64,000 nucleotides of DNA from Zeimonas sp050187175 (GCA_050187175.1 JBFWXS010000013.1:1-64000); one strand, 5' to 3'; positions 36,472 to 45,473 are shown, counted from the stretch's first letter. Notes: a model not told the origin generated them from the sequence alone. Numbers and translations: made by a program.

Positions 36472-37632
36472 TCAGCGCGCGGCGTTCACGACACGCTCGG
36501 CCGCCTCGGCCATGGTGTCGGCGGAAATGATCGGCAGGCCGGACTCGGCCAGCATCTTCTTGCCGAGCTCCTCGTTGGTGCCCTTCATGCGCACCACCAG
36601 CGGCACCTTCAGGCCGACCGCGCGCGACGCGGCGATCACGCCTTCGGCGATGACGTCGCAGCGCATGATGCCGCCGAAGATGTTGACCAGGATGGCCTTC
36701 AGGTTCGGATTGCGCAGCATGATCTTGAACGCCTCGGTGACCTTCTCGGTCGTGGCGCCGCCGCCGACGTCGAGGAAGTTCGCCGGCTCGCCGCCGAACA
36801 GCTTGATCGTGTCCATGGTGGCCATGGCCAGGCCGGCGCCGTTGACCAGGCAGCCGATGTTGCCGTCCAGCTGGATGTAGGCCAGGTCGAACTTGGAGGC
36901 CTCGATCTCGGCCGGATCTTCCTCGTCGAGGTCGCGCAGCTCGACGATCTCGGGGTGCCGGTACAGCGCGTTCGAATCGAAGTTCAGCTTGGCGTCGAGC
37001 GCGATGACCTTGCCGTCGCCGGTGAGGATCAGCGGATTGATTTCGGCCAGCGACGCGTCGGTTTCCCAGAACGCCTTGCACAGGCCCTGCAGCACCCCGC
37101 GCGCCTGCGGCAGGCTGGCGTCGGGCACGCCGATCTTGCGCGCCACGTCGTCGGCCTGCGCATCGGTCAGGCCGGCCGCCGGATCGATGTTGATCTTGTG
37201 GATCTTCTCGGGCGAGTGCTCGGCGACTTCCTCGATGTCCATGCCGCCTTCGCTGGAGGCCATCAGGCAGACGCGCTGCGAGACGCGATCGACTACCAGG
37301 CCGACGTACAGCTCCTTCTTGATGTCGGCGCCTTCCTCGATCAGCAGCCGGCGCACCTTCTGGCCGTCGGGGCCGGTCTGGTGCGTCTTCAGCTGCATGC
37401 CGAGGATCTGGCCGGCCAGCGTGCGGACCTCGTCGACCGAGCGCGCGAGCTTGACGCCGCCGCCCTTGCCGCGCCCGCCGGCGTGGATCTGCGCCTTGAC
37501 GACCCAGACCGGGCCGCCCAGCGTCTCCGCCGCCTTCACGGCCTCGTCGACCGAGAAACACGGAATGCCGCGCGGCACGGCGACGCCGTATTTCTTCAGG
37601 ATCTCCTTGCCCTGGTACTCATGGATTTTCAC
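36472..37632 (-). CDS. sucC: Succinyl-CoA synthetase beta subunit
   Basis: 386 residues starting at a GTG (MKIHEYQGKEILKKYGV) with GAGGAA 6 nt upstream; this gives the family length. ATP-grasp elements KAQIHAGGRGKGGGVK, EINPL and NGAGLAMATMD are present, as is IFGGIMRCD for the subunit interface. Preceded 2 nt upstream by the DUF2889 gene, so the three form one operon. Confidence 0.97.
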   Translation of the reverse strand: MKIHEYQGKEILKKYGVAVPRGIPCFSVDEAVKAAETLGGPVWVVKAQIHAGGRGKGGGVKLARSVDEVRTLAGQILGMQLKTHQTGPDGQKVRRLLIEEGADIKKELYVGLVVDRVSQRVCLMASSEGGMDIEEVAEHSPEKIHKINIDPAAGLTDAQADDVARKIGVPDASLPQARGVLQGLCKAFWETDASLAEINPLILTGDGKVIALDAKLNFDSNALYRHPEIVELRDLDEEDPAEIEASKFDLAYIQLDGNIGCLVNGAGLAMATMDTIKLFGGEPANFLDVGGGATTEKVTEAFKIMLRNPNLKAILVNIFGGIMRCDVIAEGVIAASRAVGLKVPLVVRMKGTNEELGKKMLAESGLPIISADTMAEAAERVVNAAR

Positions 37633-37634
37633 GG

Positions 37635-38240
37635 CTATTCCTCGTTGGAAACACAGGATGTGGACCCGGCGTCGGCCTCGGCGTCCACCGGGCGATGCCA
37701 TTTCGGGTAGTAAAGCGCGACCATCGGACCGTCGGCCCGCAGCGCATGGCATTTGTCGATCTGCATGGGGCGCACGCGGGCGTTCGGATCGGTGACGGCG
37801 CGGCGCAGCTCGGCGTCGCCCGCCGCGGCCTGGACCGCCGCCGTGGGCAGCAGCTGAGCCAGTTCGCTCATGTGCGTGCAGCCCGCCGTGCCGCCGAGCC
37901 GTTCGCGCAGGCCGGCGCGGAAGCCCCGCACCAGGTTCAGCCCGATCAGGCGCCGGTAGTCGGGGGTGATTCGCTCGCAGACGCCTTCGTACGGCCGCGC
38001 ATCGGTGACTGCGATCGCGTCGAGCACGTTGTAGGCCCGGTCCACCGTCACGCGCAGCCGCATCAGATGGATGGGCGCATCGGCGGGAAAGACGCGGGTG
38101 TTCAGCGGGCAGTCGAACGGCTTGGTGTCCTGCAGTTCGGCTTCGAGATCCCAGGCGCCGTCGTCGCGCTTGAAAGCGTCGATGCGCACCGAGCGGGTAT
38201 GCATCGGCGTTCGGGGACACTCAGGCGGGGGCAGGGGCAT
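37635..38240 (-). CDS. DUF2889 family protein
   Basis: 201 residues from the ATG at 38240 (MPLPPPE). Contains TRSVRIDAFKRDDGAWDLEAELQDTK near the start, then CERITPDYRRLIGLNLVRGFR and GCTHMSEL, with Cys/His that could bind metal. Function unknown. In Burkholderiales it commonly precedes sucC, as here with a 2-nt gap. Confidence 0.85.
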   Translation of the reverse strand: MPLPPPECPRTPMHTRSVRIDAFKRDDGAWDLEAELQDTKPFDCPLNTRVFPADAPIHLMRLRVTVDRAYNVLDAIAVTDARPYEGVCERITPDYRRLIGLNLVRGFRAGLRERLGGTAGCTHMSELAQLLPTAAVQAAAGDAELRRAVTDPNARVRPMQIDKCHALRADGPMVALYYPKWHRPVDAEADAGSTSCVSNEE

Positions 38241-38647
38241 GCTCGGACGCAGGGAATTCGTCGTTGCGGCGAGACGTAAAGCATTGGAGTTTAGCACGCG
38301 GGGGAATTGGGATGCTGCGCTGCGCAAACCCCGTCCCTGGGCCCGGCGGCGACGATGAAGCGTACCCCGATCAGCCCCGACCGGGTGGGCCGGACGGCCG
38401 GGAACCGCGCCCCCCGGATGGGCGGGGGCCGCACACCCGGACGGGCTGGAACTGCCCCCCGAACAAGCTGCTGATGCCGCTGACGTGGATGTCAATCCAC
38501 TCATATCGGACCTCGCCCGCGGGCAGCGGCGGCCGGCCGTCCCAACTATCGGGATAGCGTGCCGCTTCGTTGACCCCGCAGCAGGCCTGCTGCATTCTTT
38601 TTTGCAGTCTGGCGAGCAGTCATCAGTCACCTGCGAGGCCCAGTCGA
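38241..38647. other. 407-bp intergenic region between DUF2889 and IclR genes
   Basis: Should hold the divergent promoters; a TAAACT -10-like box for the minus-strand operon lies at 38288-38293. A 74-codon minus-strand reading frame (38371-38595, containing YPDSWDGRPPLPAGEV) has no recognisable family and no clear ribosome site; it could be a gene remnant at the island edge. No tRNA or direct repeat marking an integration site was seen. Confidence 0.5.
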
Positions 38648-39421
38648 ATGAGCAAGACGTTTCTGAATGGGCTCGTCGTCCTTGAAGCGCTGGCGCGCAG
38701 CGACAAGCCGCGCGGCGTGACCGAGCTGGCGGCCGAACTCGGCATGATGAAGAGCGGCGTTCACCGCCTCTTGCTCACGCTCAGGGACGCCGGCTTCGCG
38801 CAGCAGGAACGGGCCGGCGGACGCTACGAATGCACGATGAAGGCCTGGGAGCTCGGGCTGATCGTCGCGGGCCGGCTCGACGTCCGCCGCGCGGCGCGCC
38901 CGTACCTGGAGCAGGTCGCAGAGACCGCGCTGGCAACGGTTCACCTGGCCATTCTGGCCGGATCCGACGTGCTCTACATCGACAAGGTCGACTCGCGCGC
39001 GCCGCCCCGCCTGCAGCAGCAGGCGGGCGGACGGGCGCCAGCCTCGCGCGTTCCGACCGGAAAGGTGCTGCTCGCCTTCAGCGGGCATCAGGAGATCGGC
39101 GCACATGCCGCCAAGCCCGGTCCCGGCGCGCAGCCGATGCGAAGCTTTACCGACCCGACCATGCTCGGCAGCGAGCTGACCCGCATCCGCAACGCCGGAT
39201 ACGCCATGCAGGACAGCGAGTGGCGCGCCGAAGTGGCGGGGCTCGCCGCGCCGATCTTCGATGCCAGCGCCCACGTGGTCGCTGCCATCGCGGTCTCCGG
39301 TGCCTCCAGCCGCTTGACGGCGGATCGCCTGCAAGCCCTTCTGCCCGGCGTCATCGACGCCGCGCAGCACATCTCGTTCAGCCTCGGCTACCGGCGCGCA
39401 GACGCGCCGCCCGGCCCATGA
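38648..39421 (+). CDS. IclR family transcriptional regulator
   Basis: 257 residues. N-terminal winged HTH (GVTELAAELGMMKSGVHRLLLTL) and C-terminal effector domain with YIDKVDS, PTGKVLLAF and AEVAGLAAPIFD. Heads catabolic island 2 and is co-directional with its genes, so it probably controls them in response to an aromatic or organic acid. ATG at 38648 chosen because HTH homology begins right after it. Confidence 0.92.
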   Translation: MSKTFLNGLVVLEALARSDKPRGVTELAAELGMMKSGVHRLLLTLRDAGFAQQERAGGRYECTMKAWELGLIVAGRLDVRRAARPYLEQVAETALATVHLAILAGSDVLYIDKVDSRAPPRLQQQAGGRAPASRVPTGKVLLAFSGHQEIGAHAAKPGPGAQPMRSFTDPTMLGSELTRIRNAGYAMQDSEWRAEVAGLAAPIFDASAHVVAAIAVSGASSRLTADRLQALLPGVIDAAQHISFSLGYRRADAPPGP

Positions 39422-39442
39422 CCCCGATCCAAGGAGGTTCAG

Positions 39443-39985
39443 ATGACGATCACGCGCTTCCACCACATCGCCTATCGATGCCGCGACACCCAGGAGACGG
39501 TTGATTTCTACACCGGCATTCTCGGCCTGAAGTACGCGGCGGCGCACATGCTGATCAGCCGCCACGACGACGGCGGCGTCGCTTTCCACAGCTTCTTCCA
39601 GCTTCCCGACGGCAGCCACATCGCCTTCTTCGAGCTGCCCGAGGAAGCGCCGCAGGGCGAGGATCCGAATACACCGTCGTGGGTGCAGCACATCGCGTTC
39701 GAGGTCGACAGTGTCGAGACGCTGCGCGCCGAACGCGCACGGCTCGAGCAGGCCGGCGTGAAGTGCGAACAGCAGGGTGTGAAGGTCGGCAAGATCATCA
39801 CGTCCATCTACTTTCGCGACCCCAGCGGACACCGCCTGGAGATGTGCGTTCCGCTGGGCCGCGATGCCGACGAGCTCGCGCGATCGGCGCGCGATGCCCT
39901 GGATGCGTGGAACGCAGACAAGTCGGTGGCGGCCCGGCGGCGGGCCGTGCAGTTGCACAACGAGTCGAGCGGAGCGCGCGCATGA
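39443..39985 (+). CDS. VOC (glyoxalase/bleomycin resistance) superfamily protein
   Basis: 180 residues. Paired beta-alpha-beta modules: ITRFHHIAYRCRDTQETVDFYTGILGLKY, then VQHIAFEVDSVETL. Metal-ligand candidates are His7 or His8, a middle Glu (FFELPEE) and a late Glu (HRLEMCVP). A C-terminal helix rich in charged residues is extra. Family members include dioxygenases, lyases and isomerases. The next gene overlaps by 4 bp, so the product is likely used by that hydrolase. Confidence 0.82.
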   Translation: MTITRFHHIAYRCRDTQETVDFYTGILGLKYAAAHMLISRHDDGGVAFHSFFQLPDGSHIAFFELPEEAPQGEDPNTPSWVQHIAFEVDSVETLRAERARLEQAGVKCEQQGVKVGKIITSIYFRDPSGHRLEMCVPLGRDADELARSARDALDAWNADKSVAARRRAVQLHNESSGARA

Positions 39986-41109
39986 TAGGGAAGCTCGCGC
40001 TGATCGACACCCGGCCGGTCGGGCGCTCGCAGGTGCTGAGCGGGGTGCACAGCCACAATCCGAAAGTCTATGGACGCCTGTGTGACGAGGGATGCGACAA
40101 GTCCGCCGCGTTCATCGTCATCCATCCGTCGAGCAACTTCATGGGCCACTATCTGCTCGAGCCCATGCAGCGGCGAGGCCGTGCGATCCTGGGCTTGAAT
40201 ACGCAGTTCGTCGGCAACGACACCTACATGTCGACCGCAGCTGCGCTGAAGGATCTTGGCGCGGGCGTGCGCTTCCTGCGCGAACAGGGCTACCGGCATG
40301 TCTGTCTGATCGGCAATTCAGGCGGCGCGGCCTTGACCAGCTGGTACCAGGCCGAGGCCGAGCAGCTGACCCTCACCCGCAGCGTCGACGGCGAGCCGAT
40401 CGACCTGTCGCCGGCCGACTTGCCGCCGGTCGACTCCATCGCGCTGGTGGCACCGCATCCCGGCCGCTGCCTGATCATCAGCAAGCGGCTCGACGCGGCC
40501 ATGGTCGACGAAGACGACTTGCTGACGACCGATCCGGAACTGGACATCTTCAATCCGGACAACGGGCCGCCCTTCAGCAGCGCGTTCGTCGAGAAGATCC
40601 GTGCCGCGCAGCTCGCCCGCAATCGCCGCATCACGGCCTGGTGCCAGGCTCGCCTCGAGCTTTTCCGCGGCACGTCGACGATCGCGCCGATCACCGACCA
40701 GCCCTTCATCATCCACCGCTCGCATGCCGATCCGCGCTTCCTGGATCCGGCGCTCGAACCGAGCGACCGCAAGCCCGGTACGAGCTACGGTAACGACGTC
40801 CGCAAGTCGAACTTCGCCGCGAACAGCCTCGGCCGGATCTCCACGGTTCGCGCCTGGCTCGACCAGTGGAGCTACGACCTGGCGCGGACGAACGGGCCGC
40901 AGGCCCTCGCGCGCACGACGGTGCCTGTGCTGATCAACTACTTCACCGCCGACCAGACGACCTTCCCGTCCGACATCCAGGCCTGGCAGCAGGCGGCCGG
41001 CCCGCGCGGCGAGCGCATCGACTACCCCGGCGTGCCGCACTACCCCTACCAGCACCCCGAGCAGCTCGAGCGACTCGCTGACCGGCTTGCCGACTGGGTG
41101 GCGCGATGA
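39982..41109 (+). CDS. Alpha/beta hydrolase
   Basis: 375 residues. Nucleophile elbow GNSGGA (about residue 111) and late His in PGVPHYPYQHP. Intermediate region shows HRSHADPRFLDP. Larger than meta-cleavage product hydrolases (about 280 residues), so the reaction may differ. ATG overlaps the VOC stop (ATGA), showing coupled translation. Followed by a tandem-repeat tract. Confidence 0.8.
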   Translation: MIGKLALIDTRPVGRSQVLSGVHSHNPKVYGRLCDEGCDKSAAFIVIHPSSNFMGHYLLEPMQRRGRAILGLNTQFVGNDTYMSTAAALKDLGAGVRFLREQGYRHVCLIGNSGGAALTSWYQAEAEQLTLTRSVDGEPIDLSPADLPPVDSIALVAPHPGRCLIISKRLDAAMVDEDDLLTTDPELDIFNPDNGPPFSSAFVEKIRAAQLARNRRITAWCQARLELFRGTSTIAPITDQPFIIHRSHADPRFLDPALEPSDRKPGTSYGNDVRKSNFAANSLGRISTVRAWLDQWSYDLARTNGPQALARTTVPVLINYFTADQTTFPSDIQAWQQAAGPRGERIDYPGVPHYPYQHPEQLERLADRLADWVAR

Positions 41110-41116
41110 CGGTGAC

Positions 41117-41229
41117 GATGCCGATGCCGATGCCGATGCCGATGCCGATGACGCGGAGGACGCGGAGGACGCGAATGAGCGGAGGACGCGGATGAGCGGA
41201 GGACGTGGATGAGCGGAGGACGTGGATGA
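41117..41229. repeat. Tandem repeats: GATGCC x5 and a 17-bp unit x4
   Basis: 41117-41146 is five perfect copies of gatgcc. 41162-41229 is four copies of a 17-bp unit (gcggaggacgyggatga, one variant). The tract fills the space between the hydrolase stop and the assembly break at 41256, and probably contributed to the break. No gene is supported in 41110-41574 other than the Bug start. Confidence 0.93.
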
Positions 41230-41255
41230 CGCGGAAGACGCAGATCGCGCGGAGA

Positions 41256-41609
41256 ACGCGGAGCACGACGAGCGCGCGATAGGAATACCGCACCAAGGTT
41301 GACGAGCCCGGCGCACCGGGCCATCAAGAACACCACTGGAGACAGCCATGAAATTCCCATACCGAGCTTTGGCCTGCCTGTTNNNNNNNNNNNNNNNNNN
41401 NNNNNNNNNNNNNNNNNNNNNNNNNNNNNNNNNNNNNNNNNNNNNNNNNNNNNNNNNNNNNNNNNNNNNNNNNNNNNNNNNNACGCGGAGCACGACGAGC
41501 GCGCGATAGGAATACCGCACCAAGGTTGACGAGCCCGGCGCACCGGGCCATCAAGAACACCACTGGAGACAGCCATGAAATTCCCATACCGAGCTTTGGC
41601 CTGCCTGTT
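41256..41609. other. Assembly artefact: 100-N gap between identical 127-bp copies
   Basis: 41256-41382 is repeated exactly at 41483-41609 around 100 N. Both copies contain the same Bug-gene ribosome site, ATG and first codons. Collapsing them leaves a single intact Bug gene; the left copy is not a second truncated gene. Confidence 0.95.
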
Positions 41610-42558
41610 CCTGGCGTTCGCGATGAACGTCGTCGCGATCAAGGCCGCGGCCGCACAGCCGTATCCGTCGGGACCGATCCGGTTCATCGTGCCCTTTCCG
41701 GTTGGCGGACCCAGCGACGTCATCGCACGCGTCGTCGCCGAGCGGGCCGCGGTCGCACTCGCCCAGCCGATCATCATCGAGAACCGCCCGGGCGCCGCTG
41801 GAATCATCGGCATGGAGGCCGCCGCAAGATCCGAACCCAACGGCTACACGGTGCTGCTGGTCGCGCAGACCACTGCGGTTCTCAACCCGCTGCTGTATAC
41901 GAAGATCCCGTTCGACATCGAAAAGGACTTCGCAGCGGTGGTCCGATTCAACAGCTATTCGTCCGTGTTGGCGGTCAATTCCAACGTACCGGCCAAGTCG
42001 CTTCAGGAATGGGTCGACCTGGTCAAGTCCCGGCCGAACACGATGTTCTATCCCACGTACGGCAACGGCAGCACGCCCCATCTAACGATGCTACTTCTCG
42101 AAAAGCAGCTCGGCCTGAAGATGACGGCGGTGGCCTACAAGGGCAGCGCCCAGGCGATCACCGATCTCATCGCCGGCGAAGTGCACGCCATGATCACGCC
42201 GGCCGACACCTTGCTGCCGGGAATCAAGAACGGCAGGCTGCGGCCTCTGGCGGTCGCCGGCAGCAAGCGCAGTCAGGCGCTCCCGGATGTGCCGACCTTC
42301 GTCGAGGCCGGCCTGCCGCCGTTCGACGCCTCGTCCTGGTTCGGCCTGATGGTTCCGGCAGGCGTTCCCGCGGCAAGGGTCGCCCGCCTGAACGAGGCAT
42401 TCAATCAGGCGCTGACGACACCGGAGGTGACGACCGCCTTCGCAAGAGCGGGTCTGGAGGTCGTGGGCGGCACCGCAGCCGAGTTCGACGCGTTCATGCG
42501 GCAGGAACGCGGTCGCTGGGGCGCGATCATCCGCGAAGCGGGGATCAAGCTTGACTGA
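41575..42558 (+). CDS. Bug/TctC family periplasmic solute-binding protein
   Basis: 327 residues. Signal peptide of about 27 residues (AIKAAAA then QPYPSGP). Mature motifs: IRFIVPFPVGGPSDVIARVV, ENRPGAAGIIG, AYKGSAQAITDLIAGE. Receptor for a small carboxylate in catabolic island 2, without TctAB partners nearby. CTGGAGACAGCC precedes the ATG. The first 35 bases are also present left of the artefactual gap. Its stop is overlapped by the likely start of the monooxygenase gene. Confidence 0.93.
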   Translation: MKFPYRALACLFLAFAMNVVAIKAAAAQPYPSGPIRFIVPFPVGGPSDVIARVVAERAAVALAQPIIIENRPGAAGIIGMEAAARSEPNGYTVLLVAQTTAVLNPLLYTKIPFDIEKDFAAVVRFNSYSSVLAVNSNVPAKSLQEWVDLVKSRPNTMFYPTYGNGSTPHLTMLLLEKQLGLKMTAVAYKGSAQAITDLIAGEVHAMITPADTLLPGIKNGRLRPLAVAGSKRSQALPDVPTFVEAGLPPFDASSWFGLMVPAGVPAARVARLNEAFNQALTTPEVTTAFARAGLEVVGGTAAEFDAFMRQERGRWGAIIREAGIKLD

Positions 42559-44302
42559 GGCGGGTTCGCCTGGTGCGGTTCCGCCTGGTGCGGGTTCGCG
42601 TGGTGCGAGTTTGCCTGGCGCAGGCTCGTCCGGAGTAGGCCTGCCCGGCGAAACCCCGCTGGAAACCCCGGTGCTGATCGTCGGCGCCGGCCCGATCGGG
42701 CTGGGGATGGCGCTGGAGCTGGCCTACAGGAGAAACGCGTCGATAGTCGTCGAACAGGGCGCCGAACCGGACGGCGGCGTCATACTCGCCAAGGCCACCG
42801 GTCTCAATGAGCGTTCGCTGGAGCTGCTGAGGCGCTGGGGGCTGAGCGACGCCATCGCCCGGTTCGATTATCCCGACGACTTGCCGATGACGACGTTCTA
42901 CTGCACGGCGCTCAACGGCAAGCTGCTGGGAGCCGATCCGCGCCCTTCGATCCGGGATCGCCCGATTCCGCCGTTCTCGCCGGTGAAGCGCCGCCCCTGT
43001 CCGCAGCACCTCCTGGACCCGCTGCTGACGCAGGCGGCGAGGCGGACGGGCATGACGACGATCCGCTTCGGCAGCCGGCTGGAGACGCTGCAGCAGAACG
43101 AACAGGGCGTGACTGCCCGGATCCGCGATGCGGCGAGCGGCGGCTCCTACACGATACGCGCCCGCTTTGCCGTCGCCTGCGACGGCGCCGGCAGCACGGT
43201 TCGCCGGCTGCTGGGCATCCCGTTCCCCGGCCGGGACCTCGGCGACTCGATCAGCGCCATCGTCCGCATCCCCGATTTCCGGCGGCACGCCGAAGTCGGG
43301 CGCGGCGCCCGATACATGTTCATCGGCGCGAACGGCACCTGGTCGAACCTGCTGGCGATGAACGGCAGCGACGTCTGGCGCCTGGTGCTGATGGGCCCCG
43401 ACGCAGCTCTGGAGCCGAACGAGGCGCAGATGGCCGCCGCGATTCGCCGCGCGCTGGGCCGCGAGGACCTGCCCTTCGAGATCCTCCGCCTGGGCCGGTG
43501 GCGCCGCAGCCAATGCCTGGCCGAACGCTACCGGGCGGGCCGCGTCATGCTGGCCGGTGATGCGGCTCATACGATGTCGCCCACCGGCGGCCATGGGCTC
43601 AATACCGGATTCGGCGACGTGTTCAGCCTCGGCTGGATGCTCGACGCGATGCTGCACGGCTGGGGCGGCGAGCATCTGCTGGACGCATATGGCGCCGAGC
43701 GCCGGCCGATCGCCTTTCGCAACGGCGAGATTTCCTCGGAGAACTTTTCGCGCTGGCTGGGCGCGACCGATTTCAGCCGCGTCTTCGACGAATCGCCGGG
43801 CGGTGACGCCGAACGCGAGCGAATCGGCCGCGAACTGAGTGCGTCCCTGCAGCAGGAATGGTTCTCGGTCGGCGTCGCGATGGGCTACCGCTATGAGGGA
43901 TCGCCTATCGTCGTCAACGACGGCACGCCGGCGCCGCCGGACGAGATCTCATCGTACACGCAGACTGCGCGGCCCGGACATCGCGCACCGCATGCGTGGC
44001 TCACCGACGGCCGATCCACGATCGATCTGTTCGGCAGGGGCTTCGTTCTGCTTCGCTTCGGGGGACCCGCGGACGATGTTGAACCGCTGATCGCAGCCGC
44101 GCATCGGCATGGCGTACCGGTAAGCGTCGTCGATATCGACGTGCCGGAGATCGCGACGCTTTACGAGCGCCGTCTAGTACTCGTTCGTCCGGACGGGCAT
44201 GTGGCGTGGCGCGGCGATGAACTGCCCGGCGATCCGCTTGAGCTGATCGACGTCGTACGAGGAGCCGGCGGACGTTCGGGCTCAAGCAATCCGAACGGAT
44301 GA
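42551..44302 (+). CDS. FAD-dependent aromatic monooxygenase (PHBH/MhpA-like)
   Basis: Up to 583 residues. GxGxxG FAD site (VLIVGAGPIGLGM, about residue 41), the DG motif ACDGAGS, and the second FAD motif GDAAHTMSPTGGHGLNTGFGD. The C-terminal thioredoxin-like domain (VLLRFGG, VVDID, VLVRPDGHVAWR) is typical of phenol-hydroxylase-type enzymes. The start is uncertain: a TTG at 42551 overlaps the Bug stop by 8 bp, and the following 38 residues are Gly/Pro-rich repeat with no homology. Likely hydroxylates the ring substrate of island 2. It ends 21 bp inside the convergent antitoxin gene. Confidence 0.87.
   Translation: MTEAGSPGAVPPGAGSRGASLPGAGSSGVGLPGETPLETPVLIVGAGPIGLGMALELAYRRNASIVVEQGAEPDGGVILAKATGLNERSLELLRRWGLSDAIARFDYPDDLPMTTFYCTALNGKLLGADPRPSIRDRPIPPFSPVKRRPCPQHLLDPLLTQAARRTGMTTIRFGSRLETLQQNEQGVTARIRDAASGGSYTIRARFAVACDGAGSTVRRLLGIPFPGRDLGDSISAIVRIPDFRRHAEVGRGARYMFIGANGTWSNLLAMNGSDVWRLVLMGPDAALEPNEAQMAAAIRRALGREDLPFEILRLGRWRRSQCLAERYRAGRVMLAGDAAHTMSPTGGHGLNTGFGDVFSLGWMLDAMLHGWGGEHLLDAYGAERRPIAFRNGEISSENFSRWLGATDFSRVFDESPGGDAERERIGRELSASLQQEWFSVGVAMGYRYEGSPIVVNDGTPAPPDEISSYTQTARPGHRAPHAWLTDGRSTIDLFGRGFVLLRFGGPADDVEPLIAAAHRHGVPVSVVDIDVPEIATLYERRLVLVRPDGHVAWRGDELPGDPLELIDVVRGAGGRSGSSNPNG
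42563..42652 (+). repeat. 15-bp tandem repeat encoding the Gly/Pro-rich N-terminus
   Basis: Six contiguous 15-bp units related to ggttcgcctggtgcg, decaying towards the 3' side. They encode a collagen-like GxxGAxxxG run directly before the FAD-binding fold. It looks like a repeat expansion at the gene boundary. Confidence 0.88.
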
Positions 44303-44599
44303 GGGGGAAGCCAGTGGCTGCACCGCCAGCCGTAGCCCCATTGCCTTCAGAATGGCCGACAGACTGCTCAGTGCGGGATTGCCCTTCGGTGACAAGGTAC
44401 GGTAGAGCTGGGTAGGGTTCAATTGCGCCTGTTCGGCTACTGCTCTCACTCCGCCGAAGGCCTCCGCCATATGCCGCAACACCGTCATCAGCTCGGCTTG
44501 GTCGCCGTCCTCCAGGATGCTGTTAATGACTTCGAGCGCAAAACCCGGGTCGCTGCGGTACAGCTCAGCCATTGCTACATCATGGGGTTTGCTTCTCAT
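44282..44599 (-). CDS. Antitoxin with HTH domain (HigA/HI1420-like)
   Basis: 105 residues from ATG at 44599 (MRSKPHDVAMAELYRSDP), a typical opening for this addiction-module antidote family. C-terminal HTH: GGVRAVAEQAQLNPTQLYRTLSPKGNPALSSLSAIL. The start overlaps the toxin gene by 20 bp. The toxin-first, antitoxin-second order is that of HigBA-type modules. It probably binds the palindrome upstream of the toxin. Confidence 0.88.
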   Translation of the reverse strand: MRSKPHDVAMAELYRSDPGFALEVINSILEDGDQAELMTVLRHMAEAFGGVRAVAEQAQLNPTQLYRTLSPKGNPALSSLSAILKAMGLRLAVQPLASPSSVRIA

Positions 44600-44924
44600 C
44601 GCCACCTCGAAATTGCCAGTCCTGCCAGTATTCCACCGCACGATCGATATCTGCAGTTTGCGTACGCTTATCGCCGCCGCATAGCAATAGCACTACACGC
44701 CGCCCTGAAAGCGCGTAATACACGCGGTAGCCGGCGCCCACATTGATCCGCAGTTCCCATATGCCATCGCGACAGAACTTGTGATCGCCGAAACAGCCCT
44801 GCTCAATTCGAGCAAGCCGCCGCACTACTGCTACTTTCGCCCGACTATCGCGCAATCGCCGCAGCCAAGCGATATAGAGGTCCTGGCGCTCTCCGGCCGT
44901 CAGGTAGTGCTCGATTTGGTACAT
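44580..44924 (-). CDS. RelE/HigB-type toxin (Gp49-like addiction module killer)
   Basis: 114 residues. Family landmarks: YLxxxxR-type DLYIAWLRRLRDSRAKVAVVRRLARIEQGCFGDHK, then ELRINVGAGYRVYYALSGRRVVLLLCGGDKRTQTADIDRAVEYW. Expected to be a ribosome-dependent mRNA interferase. No Shine-Dalgarno is seen: only 4 nt separate the operator palindrome from the ATG, so the mRNA may be leaderless. Confidence 0.9.
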   Translation of the reverse strand: MYQIEHYLTAGERQDLYIAWLRRLRDSRAKVAVVRRLARIEQGCFGDHKFCRDGIWELRINVGAGYRVYYALSGRRVVLLLCGGDKRTQTADIDRAVEYWQDWQFRGGDEKQTP

Positions 44925-44928
44925 TGTT

Positions 44929-44957
44929 ATTTTCGTTTATAAACGAAAATATGTCAA
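44929..44957 (-). promoter_or_regulatory. Toxin-antitoxin promoter with perfect 22-bp palindromic operator
   Basis: 44929-44950 is a perfect palindrome (half-site ATTTTCGTTTA), very AT-rich in this GC-rich DNA. On the minus strand TTGACA (44957-44952), a 17-bp spacer and GAAAAT (44934-44929) form a promoter whose spacer and -10 lie inside the palindrome. Repressor binding would block RNA polymerase directly. The predicted start site falls at or next to the toxin ATG. Confidence 0.85.
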
Positions 44958-45033
44958 GCCACCGAAACCGGATGAGTGAATGCCACTCGCAGCGAGCCGC
45001 CGCCACGTCGCGAATCAGGTGTTCCTGCGCGGC

Positions 45034-45473
45034 TCAGATGTCGTCGTCGCGGCCGCCCACTACACGGCGGACGATTTCAGCGCTGAAGCCGCGGGCGCTC
45101 AGAAAGCGGATCTGGCGCGCCCGCTCGGCGGCATCGGCGGGTGGATGACCGTAGCGCCGCACCCATAGCGCGCGTGCGCGCGCGAACTCGGTGGCCTTCA
45201 GTTCGGCCAATCGGGGCGCGACGATGGCGTCGTCCAGTCTGTGCTGCCGGAGTTCCTGGCGGATCAGCGCGGTGCCGAAGCGCTCGGCGCGGCGGTGGAC
45301 CAGCGAATCGGCGAATCGCTCGCCGGACAGATACTTGGCGGCGGTGAGTTCATCCAGCACCGCGTCGAGCTGCTCCGGTGTTTCAGCATGGCGCGACAGC
45401 TTGCGCGCCAGCTCGACCCGGCTGTGCTCACGCTGCGCCAGCAGGCGCAGCGCGCGGCCTTTCAGCGACAGCT

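Noticed and set aside
38371..38595. 74-codon minus-strand gene
   Set aside because: No family match, no clear ribosome site and poor composition; kept only as a note in the intergenic entry.
41117..41229. CRISPR array
   Set aside because: Units of 6 and 17 bp are directly adjacent with no spacers, so these are simple tandem repeats.
41341..41382. Second, truncated Bug gene left of the gap
   Set aside because: Part of the exact 127-bp duplicated contig end, not an independent copy.
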